DNA from: CAWAXW01 sp963786155
GTDB lineage: Bacteria; Actinomycetota; CADDZG01; WHSQ01
Direction of reading: 5' to 3'
NCBI GenBank assembly: GCA_963786155.1
Contig: CAWAXW010000006.1
Coordinates: 1,116,001-1,180,000 of the forward strand
Length of the DNA: 64,000 nt
Below the pieces are notes generated by a model. It was given only the letters and a program-made list of their open reading frames with translations. It searched no databases and was not told the DNA's origin. Positions 17,727 through 26,558 of this stretch are shown here, piece after piece. The stretch's first letter is position 1; every line of letters starts with the position of its first letter. A program made the position numbers and the translations under genes.

Positions 17727-18537
17727 ATGGCCGAGAAGATCCGGTGCCCGAACTGCGATGCGCTCAACCCGCTCGAGGCGGACTGGTGCGGGCAATGCCT
17801 GCTGCGGTTCCGACCCGCCGAGCCCGATCCTGAGCCTGCTCCCGATCCTGAGCCCGCTCCCGAGCCAGTCACTGAAGGCGCGCTGCCCTACGACCCCCTC
17901 GACACCAGCCAGCCGGCCCCGACGGGGGACTGGGCACCTCCGGTGGGAACAGAGACCTCACCAGCCGGCAACGGCGCCACCCCCGTCCTGACGAAACCGA
18001 TCCCCAAGGAGGCGGTGGGGACGGTGCGGGGCGCCTTCCGGGTGACCGAGACCGGGGTGCTCTGGGCTTGCGAGGTGTGCGAGACGGAGAATCCCCTGGA
18101 ACAGCCTTACTGCTCGGCTTGCGGAGCCACTCTTGCGCGCACGCTCGCTCCGCCGGCCCCCGAACGTCCTCAACGGGACCCGGGAACGGCGGCGCTCTTG
18201 TCCTTACTGCTGCCGGGGGCCGGGCACGCTTACCTCGGTATGTGGGGCCAGGCGATAGCGCGGGCCGTGGTCGCGATCTGGCTGGGCGCGGTGGTGGTCA
18301 TCTCGATCGTCCAGGAGGCCCCCCGGGGCGGCAATCTATTGATCCCCGCTCTTTTCCTGCTCCTTGCCTTCGCCGTCTGGTTCGTCACGGCTCACGATGC
18401 CTACATGGAGGCCGGCGGCCAAAAGGGGCGGGTCGATCCTCAAGCCCCGCTACTTCACCTGGGTCGTGATGGGCCTCATGGCCTTGATGGTGCTGATGTT
18501 CATAGTGCTGAGCATTCGGGTCCAAAGCCGAGGGTAA
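17727..18537 (+). CDS. Double zinc-ribbon membrane protein, one frameshift
   Basis: Two zinc ribbons (CPNCDALNPLEADWCGQC at 6-23 and CEVCETENPLEQPYCSACG near 115-133) flank a Pro/Glu/Asp linker. They are followed by membrane helices at about 155-175, 180-200 and 205-230. At about 18430 the frame shifts by +1. The proper C terminus reads SILKPRYFTWVVMGLMALMV and is a last membrane helix ending at TAA 18535-18537. Corrected length is 269 residues. Function unknown; zinc-ribbon membrane proteins of this sort are widespread and poorly studied. Confidence 0.68.
17823..17858 (+). repeat. Two 18-bp direct repeats encoding PDPEPA
   Basis: CCCGATCCTGAGCCTGCT (17823-17840) is followed at once by CCCGATCCTGAGCCCGCT (17841-17858), with one mismatch. 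They encode PDPEPAPDPEPA in the linker between the two zinc ribbons, a likely site of slippage-driven length change. Confidence 0.85.
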
Positions 18538-18550
18538 GTAGCATGCCTCC

Positions 18551-19327
18551 GTGGCTATCTACGTCGTCTCCGACCTTCACGGCGCGGGGGACGCATTGCG
18601 CAAGGCAGTGCCCGAGGGAGCGACGCTCCTTCTATTGGGCGATCTCATCAATTTCATCGACTACACGAACATGACGGGGATCCTCACGGAGGTCTTCTCC
18701 GTCGAGGCCGTGAAAGAGGTAGTCGACCTTCGGACCCGCGGCGACATCGAAGAAGCCGGCCGCGTCATGCGAGAGCGATCTCGGGGTCGCGAGGACGAGA
18801 TCCGGCGGGAGATCGGAGTGCGTGTCACGGCCGCTTACACCGAGGTCTTCGCCGCGCTTCCCGATCCCACCTACTTGATCCTTGGCAACGTCGACCAACC
18901 TCCGCTGATCGAACGGTTGGCGGCCGAGCATCCAGGCGTGGCTCTTCCCGATGGCGAGGTCGTCGTGCTGGAAGGGGAGCGCTTCGGGTTCGTCGGCGGG
19001 GCTTTGCCCACGCCTCTGCACGTGGCGGGGGAGATCTCAGAGGAAGAGATGAAGACGAAGGTCGCCGACCTCGGGGAGTGTGACGTTCTGTGCTCTCACA
19101 TCCCACCCGCGGTTCCCGAGCTCTGCTTCGACACGCTCGCCGGCAAGAGCGAACGGGGGAGCGAGGACTTGCTCACATACATCGAGGACGTGCAGCCTCG
19201 CCGGGCGTACTTCGGACACGTGCATCAGCCGTTGGTTTCGTCATTGATGATCGGACGGACGCGCTGCATCAACGTCGGGTATTTCCGCGCCACGCAGCGA
19301 GCGTGGCCACACAACGGAGGCAAGTGA
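18551..19327 (+). CDS. Calcineurin-like metallophosphoesterase
   Basis: 258 residues. Metal-binding motifs in order: VVSDLHG (8-11), LLGDLINF, LGNVDQPP (GNVD in place of the usual GNHD/E), CSHIPP and FGHVHQP. GTG 18551 starts the protein with the family-typical AIYVVSDLHG. It begins 13 nt after the zinc-ribbon gene and is followed after 4 nt by the SRPBCC gene, so it is probably in one transcript with SRPBCC. Substrate unknown. Confidence 0.88.
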   Translation: MAIYVVSDLHGAGDALRKAVPEGATLLLLGDLINFIDYTNMTGILTEVFSVEAVKEVVDLRTRGDIEEAGRVMRERSRGREDEIRREIGVRVTAAYTEVFAALPDPTYLILGNVDQPPLIERLAAEHPGVALPDGEVVVLEGERFGFVGGALPTPLHVAGEISEEEMKTKVADLGECDVLCSHIPPAVPELCFDTLAGKSERGSEDLLTYIEDVQPRRAYFGHVHQPLVSSLMIGRTRCINVGYFRATQRAWPHNGGK

Positions 19328-19331
19328 CGAC

Positions 19332-19769
19332 ATGGCATTCCAGGTCAGAGAGTCGATCGACATCGAGGCATCGGCCGACGACGTCTTCGCTGTGGCGACG
19401 GACTTCGCTCGGTACCCGGAGTGGAACTCCGAGATCAAGAGCATCGAGGTACGCGCGACCGACGACGAAGGCAGGCCGACCGAGGTCTGGTGGGAGGTCG
19501 ATGCCAGGATCCGCACCGTGCGTTACACGCTGGGCTACGACTACTCGGAATATCCCGAGAGTTTTTCCTGGGAACTGATCGAGGGCGATGTCAAGGCATT
19601 AAAGGGCTCTTACACGCTGGACGAATTCGAGGACGTAACCGAGGTCCGCTACGAGCTCGAGCTAGACCCGGGCTTCCCGGTCCCCGGCATCCTCCGCCGC
19701 CAAGGCGAACGCCAACTAAAGAACGCAGCCCTCGACGCACTCAAGAAACGCGTGGAATCGACCGGATAA
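19332..19769 (+). CDS. SRPBCC (START/polyketide-cyclase-like) family protein
   Basis: 145 residues covering the whole helix-grip fold: N-terminal VRESIDIEASADDVFAVATD, FARYPEWNSEIKSIEV, SFSWELIEG and a C-terminal amphipathic helix with LKNAALDALKKRVE. It binds hydrophobic ligands by family. The position between a metallophosphatase and ArsA recalls a Streptomyces neighbourhood (from memory). Confidence 0.88.
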   Translation: MAFQVRESIDIEASADDVFAVATDFARYPEWNSEIKSIEVRATDDEGRPTEVWWEVDARIRTVRYTLGYDYSEYPESFSWELIEGDVKALKGSYTLDEFEDVTEVRYELELDPGFPVPGILRRQGERQLKNAALDALKKRVESTG

Positions 19770-19778
19770 AGGGGCGGC

Positions 19779-19784
19779 TACCCT
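19779..19784 (+). promoter_or_regulatory. -10-like TACCCT, 6 nt before ATG
   Basis: TANNNT hexamer followed by CGGGTC and ATG 19791 of the ArsA gene, with no Shine-Dalgarno; probable leaderless start. Confidence 0.45.
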
Positions 19785-19790
19785 CGGGTC

Positions 19791-20972
19791 ATGCGAGTCA
19801 TTCTCTTTACGGGTAAGGGCGGCGTTGGCAAGACGACGATCGCCACGGCCACTGCCCTGCGCATCGCGGCCGGGGGGCACAAGACCCTTTTGATGTCTAC
19901 GGACCCTGCTCACTCGATCGGGGACGCCCTCGGGGTCGAGCTCGGGCCGGAGCCCACCGAGGTCGCCACCGGCTTGTGGGCCGAGCAGCTCGATGCGCAG
20001 AGAAGGCTGGAGGACAACTGGAGCGAGATCCAGGAGCACGCCGTCGCCGTTCTGCGCTGGGCGGGTCTGCACGAGATCGAGGCCGAGGAGCTGACCGTCC
20101 TTCCGGGGCTGGACGAGCTGTTCGCTCTGGCGGACGTGAAGCGTCATCACGATTCCGATTCCTACGACGCGCTCGTCGTCGATTGCGCTCCCACGGGCGA
20201 GACCCTGCGACTGCTGAGCCTTCCGGACATCATCCGCTGGTACATGGAGCGGATCTTCCCCGTCGAGCGGCGGGTTGTGGGCGCCTTGCGACCGGTGGCG
20301 AAGCGCATGACGAACTTCCCGCTTCCGACCGAAGGTGTCTACACCGCCGTGCACCGCTTCTACGACAAGCTCGACGGCGTGCGGAAGGTGCTCACCGATC
20401 CGAGCGTCACATCCGTGCGACTCGTTGTGAATCCCGAGAAGATGGTCATCGCCGAAGCGCAGCGCACGTACACGTATCTGAATCTCTTCGGCTATCGCGT
20501 CGACGCCGTCATAGCGAACCGGCTGCTTCCCGACGCGGTGACGGATGGATACTTCGCACGGTGGAAGGAGCTGCAGGCCGAACACATGGCCACAATCGAC
20601 GATGCGTTTTCACCGGTGCCGATCCTGAAGTCCGAGCTCAGAGACCACGAGGTGATCGGTCCGGAAGCGCTCGAGCGACTGGGGGCCGAGCTCTACGGCG
20701 ACACGCTCCCACAAGAGATTCTCTTCGAAGGCGATCCGATCTCGATCGAGCGCCGCGGCACCGATCAGGTCATGACGATCTCCCTTCCTTTCGCGGAGCG
20801 TGACGAGCTGGAGCTGTCGCAGAAGGGCGAAGAGCTGTTCCTCCGAGTGGGCCCCTATCGTCGTACGCTTCTCCTTCCCAAGTCGCTCGCGGCTCGTGAG
20901 CTGACTTCGGCAAGGCTCGAAGAGGAGAAGATCGAGATCGTGTTCTCGAAGATCGCGACAGGGGTGAAATGA
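19791..20972 (+). CDS. ArsA/Get3-family ATPase
   Basis: 393 residues. Deviant Walker A GKGGVGKTTIATATA (8-22) with the signature lysine, switch I STDPAHSIGDAL, and switch II VVDCAPTGETLRLL. The C-terminal 75 residues (SLPFAERDELELSQKGEEL to KIEIVF) look like the HSP20-like cap found on actinobacterial ArsA homologues. There is a single ATPase half and no arsenite pump nearby, so arsenic export is unlikely. A chaperone or membrane-targeting role is inferred from the fold only. Confidence 0.88.
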   Translation: MRVILFTGKGGVGKTTIATATALRIAAGGHKTLLMSTDPAHSIGDALGVELGPEPTEVATGLWAEQLDAQRRLEDNWSEIQEHAVAVLRWAGLHEIEAEELTVLPGLDELFALADVKRHHDSDSYDALVVDCAPTGETLRLLSLPDIIRWYMERIFPVERRVVGALRPVAKRMTNFPLPTEGVYTAVHRFYDKLDGVRKVLTDPSVTSVRLVVNPEKMVIAEAQRTYTYLNLFGYRVDAVIANRLLPDAVTDGYFARWKELQAEHMATIDDAFSPVPILKSELRDHEVIGPEALERLGAELYGDTLPQEILFEGDPISIERRGTDQVMTISLPFAERDELELSQKGEELFLRVGPYRRTLLLPKSLAARELTSARLEEEKIEIVFSKIATGVK

Positions 20973-21054
20973 GAGATCGTCTCGACGATCGCGGTCATCC
21001 GCGACTAGTGAGGCATTTGTGCCGAGGGCAACAATCGGCGGAGGACTCAGTGAG

Positions 21055-21354
21055 ATGAGCGACTCGGCAGACGAACGAGCGGCTCGGTACAGCGACCTGT
21101 TCGCTGAGAAGAATCGGCATGACCATTCGGCAGACTGTGCGTACTGTCCGATATGCGCAACGATCGCGGTGGTGCGTCAGACGCGCCCAGAGGTCCTCGA
21201 CCATCTTGCGGGGGCCGCGCGCGAGTTGATCGCTGCCGTCGGCATCCTCCTGGAGGAGGCGGAGGGCGTGATCGGCGCGGCTCAGGAAGCCAAGCCGGGC
21301 CCGCGACCAGTCACTCAAGATGATGCGCGCGTTCGCAGGATCGACATTGGCTGA
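21055..21354 (+). CDS. Small Cys-containing protein downstream of ArsA (DUF5304-like), unknown
   Basis: 99 residues from ATG 21055 (GGAGG 10 nt upstream); a longer GTG start at 21019 is possible. The conserved-looking core is HSADCAYCPICATIAVVRQT, then two amphipathic helices rich in Ala/Leu/Glu. The place between ArsA and a ROK kinase matches where I recall DUF5304 proteins in Streptomyces; this comes from memory, not a search. The Cys cluster may bind metal. Confidence 0.6.
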   Translation: MSDSADERAARYSDLFAEKNRHDHSADCAYCPICATIAVVRQTRPEVLDHLAGAARELIAAVGILLEEAEGVIGAAQEAKPGPRPVTQDDARVRRIDIG

Positions 21355-22300
21355 TCGCGCCGCGATAGGTATCGACATCGGGGGCACGACCGCCAAGGGC
21401 GGGGTCGTGAACGCCTCGGGTGAAGTCGCGATCCGTGCGGAACGCCGGACCGACGCGACTGCGGGGACCAAGTCGATCATCGCAACGATCGAAGATCTGC
21501 TGAGGAGCGCGAGCGAGATGAGCGTGCAGGTCGAGGCGATCGGAGTTGGAGCGGCCGGCTTCATCGATGCTGCCGCGGGGACCGTCACCTTCTCGCCGAA
21601 CCTCGTTTACGACGACCCTCGGATCGCAGAGGTCGTGCGTGCGCGCTTTTCGCTTCCGGCTGTGGTCGAGAACGACGCGAACGCTGCCGTCTGGGGGGAA
21701 GTCAGCTTCGGAGCGGTTCGAGGCCTTCAGCACGTGGCGATGCTGACGCTCGGCACCGGCGTGGGCAGCGGCTTCGTGAGCGACGGACGTCTGCTCAGAG
21801 GCGCGACGGGTGCCGGCGCAGAGTTCGGCCACACGGTCGTAGATCCAGAAGGACCGCCGTGTCCCTGTGGTCTGCGCGGATGCCTCGAGCAGTTCGCCTC
21901 CGGGACCGCGCTTGCCCGGATGGCGACGCTTGCCATCGAGGAAGGAGCGACAACCTCGATCGCATCCTTTGCGGAGGAAGGCGAACCGATCACCGCACTT
22001 CACGTCGCCCGGGCGGCGCTCGAGATGGACGAGCTCGCACGCGATCTCATGCGGAGCGCGGGAACAGCTTTGGGCGTCGGTCTGTCCAATATCGCAAACG
22101 TCTTCGACCCCGAGGCGATCGTGCTGGGTGGGAGCCTTGTTCGCAGCCGCGAGCCGTTCCTTGGACCCGCTCGTGACCAGTTGGCGAAGATGACCTCGGC
22201 GCAGCGCCGGCGACCCATGAGACTGGAAGTGACGAGCCTCGAGGGGGATGCGGGATTCATGGGCGCTGCCTCTTTAGCCCTGGCGGCGATGGATGGCTAG
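21347..22300 (+). CDS. ROK family sugar kinase, glucokinase-like
   Basis: About 317 residues. ATP loop IGIDIGGTTAKGGVV, catalytic Asp in VVENDANAAVWGE, GTGVGSGFV, and the zinc motif CPCGLRGCLEQFASG that defines ROK kinases. Among actinobacteria this layout is typical of GlkA glucokinases, which phosphorylate glucose with ATP or polyphosphate. TTG 21347 is chosen to limit overlap with the upstream gene (8 nt); ATG 21320/21323 are also in frame. The stop overlaps the next start. Confidence 0.88.
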   Translation: MADRAAIGIDIGGTTAKGGVVNASGEVAIRAERRTDATAGTKSIIATIEDLLRSASEMSVQVEAIGVGAAGFIDAAAGTVTFSPNLVYDDPRIAEVVRARFSLPAVVENDANAAVWGEVSFGAVRGLQHVAMLTLGTGVGSGFVSDGRLLRGATGAGAEFGHTVVDPEGPPCPCGLRGCLEQFASGTALARMATLAIEEGATTSIASFAEEGEPITALHVARAALEMDELARDLMRSAGTALGVGLSNIANVFDPEAIVLGGSLVRSREPFLGPARDQLAKMTSAQRRRPMRLEVTSLEGDAGFMGAASLALAAMDG

Positions 22301-22697
22301 CACCGACATGACTCCCATACCAGGCGAGCCCACTGAGAGCCAGGCAACGGCTCTCAAGGAATACGCGCTGCTCGCGCCTCGGCTCGTCAAGCTCGTGTTC
22401 CGGCTGATGCGTGACCCGCGAGTGCCCGCGCGCAGTAAGGCCGCGCTCATCTTCCTCGCCGGATATTTGGTATCGCCGATCGATTTCATCCCGGACGTCA
22501 TTCCGGGCATCGGGCAACTCGACGACCTCGTGATCGCAGCCTTCGCCTTGGACCAGATCCTCAATCGCGTGGACGATTCGATCGTCCGCGAGCACTGGGA
22601 CGGCGACGAAGATGTGCTCGAGATCGTGCGAAACATCCTCGACATCGCGTCATCGTTCCTCCCTCGCTGGCTGAAGCGCCCCTTCTCTAGCCGTTAG
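22293..22697 (+). CDS. YkvA family (DUF1232) membrane protein
   Basis: 134 residues. The DUF1232 core ARSKAALIFLAGYLVSPIDF followed by IPDVIPGIGQLDDLVIAA is present in full and forms a helical hairpin in the membrane. Flanking parts are charged. ATG 22293 overlaps the kinase stop by 8 nt, so it is in the same transcript. Function of the family is unknown. Confidence 0.88.
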   Translation: MASTDMTPIPGEPTESQATALKEYALLAPRLVKLVFRLMRDPRVPARSKAALIFLAGYLVSPIDFIPDVIPGIGQLDDLVIAAFALDQILNRVDDSIVREHWDGDEDVLEIVRNILDIASSFLPRWLKRPFSSR

Positions 22698-22706
22698 GGA
22701 GCACCT

Positions 22707-23492
22707 ATGACCCAGGCTGGTGCCGTCGTGGCGCTGGTGCTCTACGAGTGGGCGGTTGGGCTGATCGGCGGGGCCGCCTGGACGCAGTCGTGGTCGGTGG
22801 TCAAGCGCGGGCATTTCCGGATCGTTGCCTGGACCGCGCTCGTCCTGGCCGGGCTCGGACTACTGGCGGAACGCAACTCCATCGAAGACGCGTCGGCCGC
22901 CGGGAGCGCGCTCTCGATAGCGTTGGTAGGTGCGGCGATCGCGTATCTCGTCTCGCAATACCTCCGAAGCGAACGGGTCGGAGCGGTCACGGGCGGCCTC
23001 GCTGCCGGCGTCGGCGTGCTCCTGCTGATCGAGACCGCCGGGCTGCTGAGCGATTGGGCCCAGTGGTTCGCCGCCCTCCAGCTCATCTCGGGGGCATTGC
23101 TGGTCGGAGCGGTTACGAATGGGATGTTGCTCGGACACTGGTATCTCAACCAACCCGGACTGAAGCCTTGGGCTCTCGCTCGCCTGACGACGCTGGGGCT
23201 GGTTGCTGCAGGGTTGTCGGGCGCGCTCGGGATCGCGGCAGCGCCGAAGCTGACCGAGGCTCAGACACAAGGAGCCGTTCTTGGACTGCCCGGTTTCGGC
23301 GAAGACTTCGGCTTGGTGTTCTTCATCACTTGGGTGGTCTTGCTCGCATTCACCGCGGGCGTCGTGTGGATGGCTCGCCGGTGCGTACGCATCCGCTCGA
23401 TCCAGTCGGCAACCGGCTTGTACTACGTGGCCCTGCTAACCGCGGGCGTATCCGAGTTCCTCGTTCGCTACCTGATGGTCAATACCGCATGA
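22707..23492 (+). CDS. Polytopic membrane protein, unknown
   Basis: 261 residues with about eight membrane helices (roughly 5-24, 41-57, 69-88, 94-112, 118-140, 155-175, 200-222 and 235-256). Distinctive soluble motif GHWYLNQPGL between helices 5 and 6, and an Arg-rich loop (MARRCVRIR) after helix 7. It follows YkvA by 9 nt, and its stop overlaps the next start (ATGA at 23489-23492). Family not recognised. Confidence 0.65.
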   Translation: MTQAGAVVALVLYEWAVGLIGGAAWTQSWSVVKRGHFRIVAWTALVLAGLGLLAERNSIEDASAAGSALSIALVGAAIAYLVSQYLRSERVGAVTGGLAAGVGVLLLIETAGLLSDWAQWFAALQLISGALLVGAVTNGMLLGHWYLNQPGLKPWALARLTTLGLVAAGLSGALGIAAAPKLTEAQTQGAVLGLPGFGEDFGLVFFITWVVLLAFTAGVVWMARRCVRIRSIQSATGLYYVALLTAGVSEFLVRYLMVNTA

Positions 23493-24355
23493 AGCTGGGG
23501 GTAACGCTTCCGCAGTTCACCAGTGACCCGTATCGTTTCCTCGGCGCGGCTAAGCGCGCGGAGGATTGCGGTCTCGACTCCATCTGGGTGTTCGATCATC
23601 TGTGGCCGCTGAGCGGGGAGCGCGAGCGGCCGATCCTCGAGTGCTGGAGCGCGCTCACGTCTGCGGCATTAGCGACCGAGCGGATCGGAGTCGGCACCCT
23701 GGTGCTGCGAGCTTCGCTGCGCAAGCCTCTGGTCCTCGCGGCAATGGCCCGCTCCTTGGCGGCGATCGTTCCTGGACGATTGACCTTCGGAGTCGGGAGC
23801 GGGGACGCCCTCAACCGGTCCGAGAACGATGCCTACGACATCCCGTTCTACGAAGGGGCCACGCGCTACGAGCAACTAGAGACGACTGTTCAAACTCTTC
23901 GGGCCGAGCTCGGCCACGCCGACTCCGGCACGTCGCCGTTAGTGCTCCCGGCCGGCCCGGTGGTCCAGAGCCCGTCACCGGTGTGGGTGGGGGGCCTCGG
24001 CCGCGAGGTCCGCTCGATCGCGGGTCGGAGCGCCGACGGCTGGAATTGCTGGGGCGGCGACACGAAGGCCTTCGAACGACGGGCGCGGATCGTGGAGGAT
24101 GCCGCGGGAAGCCGCCGCGTGGAGCTCACCTGGGCCGGGACCGTGGTCCTGGGGCCCGATGACGAGTCGGCCCGGGCGAAGGCCAACGCTCCCGACGATG
24201 CTCTTGTCGGAGGCCCCGAGACCGTGGCTCGGGCCTTGAATGAGCTCCTGAGTGCGGGCGCGACCCATCTGATCTGCTCGCTCCTAGATGCGGGGGTCGT
24301 CGGCTCCTACGAGCTGCTGGCCGAGCGCGTGAGGCCACTGCTCGGGTCCTCCTGA
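23489..24355 (+). CDS. LLM-class flavin-dependent oxidoreductase (luciferase-like, F420 or FMN)
   Basis: 288 residues. Starts MKLGVTLPQFTSDPYRFLGA, then LDSIWVFDHLWPL, ALATERIGVGTLVLRASLRK, LTFGVGSGDALNR and a C-terminal VVGSYELLAERVRPLL, which covers the bacterial luciferase fold. In actinobacteria such proteins commonly use F420, but the cofactor cannot be decided here. ATG 23489 is coupled to the membrane protein stop. The stop (24353-24355) touches the CsoR-type operator of copA. Confidence 0.88.
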   Translation: MKLGVTLPQFTSDPYRFLGAAKRAEDCGLDSIWVFDHLWPLSGERERPILECWSALTSAALATERIGVGTLVLRASLRKPLVLAAMARSLAAIVPGRLTFGVGSGDALNRSENDAYDIPFYEGATRYEQLETTVQTLRAELGHADSGTSPLVLPAGPVVQSPSPVWVGGLGREVRSIAGRSADGWNCWGGDTKAFERRARIVEDAAGSRRVELTWAGTVVLGPDDESARAKANAPDDALVGGPETVARALNELLSAGATHLICSLLDAGVVGSYELLAERVRPLLGSS

Positions 24356-24371
24356 TACCCCCAGGGGGTAT
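24355..24371. promoter_or_regulatory. CsoR-type copper operator
   Basis: ATACCCCCAGGGGGTAT is a perfect palindrome with 8-bp arms around a central A. It agrees with the known CsoR operator pattern (TACCC-N3-GGGGTA as at B. subtilis copZA). It overlaps the -10 hexamer of copA, so binding of apo-CsoR would block initiation and copper would relieve it. No csoR gene is present in the window. Confidence 0.85.
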
Positions 24372-24374
24372 ACT
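24369..24374 (+). promoter_or_regulatory. -10 element TATACT of copA, 7 nt before ATG
   Basis: The best -10 match in the window. Its first bases are the right arm of the CsoR palindrome. It lies 7 nt from ATG 24382, so the copA mRNA is probably leaderless. Confidence 0.6.
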
Positions 24375-24381
24375 CGGGTCA

Positions 24382-26556
24382 ATGGCCGCGACACGGGAAT
24401 CGATCTTCGAGGTCGAAGGGATGACGTGCGCCTCTTGCGCGCGCCGCGTCGAGAAGACCCTGGGAGAGCAGCCCGGCGTCGAGGAGGCGGTCGTGAACCT
24501 CGCTCTGGAACGGGCCTCGGTCCGCCACGGGCCCGAGACCGATCCTCAGGCGCTCGCCGTCGCGATCGATCGGATCGGCTACGGCCTCAAGCCACGCGTC
24601 GAGCCGGGACACCACGATCACGCCGGACACGACCACGGGATCGAAGTGAGCAGGGAGGACGAGTACAGCAGGAAGGCGTTCCTGCGGTTCGCCCTCGCGG
24701 CCGTTCTGACGGTGCCGGTCGTCGCCCTGAGCATGTTCGGACCCGAAGACACGGCCTGGTCCAAGTGGCTGCAACTTGCGTTGATCACCCCGGTCCAGTT
24801 CGTTGCCGCGTACCCGTTCCTGCGAAGCGCGATCGCCAATGCGCGCCGCGGGGCGGCAAACATGGACACGCTGGTCGCGTTGGGGACGCTGGCGGCGTAC
24901 GGCTACTCGATCTATGCGCTGCTTCGGCACGGCGCTCACGCGCATGTCTACTTCGAGACCGCGGGTGTGATCATCACGTTCCTGTCGTTGGGGAAGTATT
25001 TCGAGCACCGCTCCAAGAGCCGAGCGTCTTCGGCGCTGAGAAAGCTCATGGGCCTGGGCGCCAAGGACGCGACAGTAGTGCGAATGGGTCGCGAGCAACG
25101 TGTCCCGATCCAGGAGATATTTCTTGGCGATGCGATCCGTGTTCGTCCCGGCGAGAAGATCCCGACGGACGGCGTGGTGACTGAGGGGACCTCGTCGGTC
25201 GACGCCTCGATGCTGACCGGCGAGTCGGTACCCGTGGACGTGGGCCCCGGCGACGAGGTGTTCGGCGCCACCATCAACACCTCGGGCTCGTTCCTCATGG
25301 AGGCGCGCAGGGTCGGCTCAGATACGGCTCTGTCCCAGATAGCTCGCCTGGTCGAGGAAGCCCAGACCCGAAAAGCCCCGATCGAGCACCTGGCGGACCG
25401 CGTCTCGTCCATCTTCGTTCCGATCGTTCTCGCGATCGCGGCCCTCACGTTCGCGGGCTGGATGGTGACCGGCCACACGCTCGAGACCTCACTCATCAAC
25501 GCGGTGGCCGTGCTGATCATCGCTTGCCCCTGCGCTATGGGACTAGCCACTCCCGCGGCGGTCATGGTCGGTACCGGACGCGGAGCCCAGATGGGCATCG
25601 TCATCAAGGGCGGTGACGTGCTCGAGCGCTCGGGGCGTATAGACACCGTCGTCCTCGACAAGACGGGGACGCTCACGCGAGGCGAGATGACCCTGGTCGA
25701 TGTTCGTGCCGACGACGACGACCGCGTGCTGGCGCTCGCAGCTTCGGTCGAAACGAAGTCTGAGCACCCGATCGCCCGGGCCATCGTGAACGGGGCAGGC
25801 GAGCGCGGGATAGAGCTCCTCGACGTCGAAGGCTTCCAGTCGGAAGCGGGCTTCGGGGCTAGCGGCACGGTCGACGGCCGTTCAGTGGTCGTGGGCCGGC
25901 CGGGTTTCGCCGGCGAGGTGGACGCCGAGCTCGAGGTGGCGATCAAGGAGCTGGAGAGTGAGGGCAAGACGGTTGTCGTCGTGGGTCTGGATGGTTCCCC
26001 CGCGGGGGTGCTGGCTGTAAGCGACACCTTGAAGCCCGGCTCTCGCGAAGCGGTCGCCCGCCTTGGCGCACTCGACATGAAGACGGTTCTACTGACGGGT
26101 GACAACCGCACGACAGCCGAGGTGATCGCGAGCCAAGTCGGGATCGATGAAGTGATCGCCGAGGTCCGGCCCGACGAGAAAGCGGCCAAGATAGAGAATC
26201 TGCAAGCCGATGGCCGCAACGTGGCCATGGTCGGAGACGGGATAAACGATGCACCGGCGCTCGCCAAGGCGGACCTGGGAGTGGCGATCGGGACGGGCGC
26301 CGATGTCGCGATCGAAGCGGCCGACATAACCCTGGTGAGTGGAGACCCTCGCTTAGTGCCCGCGGCCATCGAGCTGTCGCAGCGGACCCTGCGCACGATC
26401 AAACAGAACCTGTTCTGGGCATTCGCTTACAACATCGCCGCGATCCCGCTTGCGGTGGCCGGGGTCCTGGACCCGATGATCGCGGCGGCCGCCATGGCCT
26501 TCTCGTCGGTGAGCGTCGTGAGCAACGCCCTGAGGCTCCGACGGTTTAGTCCCTAA
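24382..26556 (+). CDS. copA: Copper-exporting P1B-type ATPase
   Basis: 724 residues. N-terminal heavy-metal domain with GMTCASC (metal Cys pair), then a His-rich linker (GHHDHAGHDHG), eight expected membrane helices, actuator LTGES, the transport-site CPC (C382/C384 in IIACPCAMGLATP), phosphorylated D426 (DKTGTLT), SEHPIA in the nucleotide domain and VGDGINDAPAL. The last helix has MAFSSVSVVSNALRL, the Cu(I)-type Met/Ser-Ser signature. Copper control is supported by the CsoR-type operator at the start. A histidine phosphatase gene follows after 2 nt. Confidence 0.96.
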   Translation: MAATRESIFEVEGMTCASCARRVEKTLGEQPGVEEAVVNLALERASVRHGPETDPQALAVAIDRIGYGLKPRVEPGHHDHAGHDHGIEVSREDEYSRKAFLRFALAAVLTVPVVALSMFGPEDTAWSKWLQLALITPVQFVAAYPFLRSAIANARRGAANMDTLVALGTLAAYGYSIYALLRHGAHAHVYFETAGVIITFLSLGKYFEHRSKSRASSALRKLMGLGAKDATVVRMGREQRVPIQEIFLGDAIRVRPGEKIPTDGVVTEGTSSVDASMLTGESVPVDVGPGDEVFGATINTSGSFLMEARRVGSDTALSQIARLVEEAQTRKAPIEHLADRVSSIFVPIVLAIAALTFAGWMVTGHTLETSLINAVAVLIIACPCAMGLATPAAVMVGTGRGAQMGIVIKGGDVLERSGRIDTVVLDKTGTLTRGEMTLVDVRADDDDRVLALAASVETKSEHPIARAIVNGAGERGIELLDVEGFQSEAGFGASGTVDGRSVVVGRPGFAGEVDAELEVAIKELESEGKTVVVVGLDGSPAGVLAVSDTLKPGSREAVARLGALDMKTVLLTGDNRTTAEVIASQVGIDEVIAEVRPDEKAAKIENLQADGRNVAMVGDGINDAPALAKADLGVAIGTGADVAIEAADITLVSGDPRLVPAAIELSQRTLRTIKQNLFWAFAYNIAAIPLAVAGVLDPMIAAAAMAFSSVSVVSNALRLRRFSP

Positions 26557-26558
26557 AG

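Noticed and set aside
24948..26402. 484-residue minus-strand ORF opposite copA
   Set aside because: It is the shadow of copA in the frame favoured by high third-position GC; composition is Ser/Thr/Arg-rich with no domain, and copA is complete.
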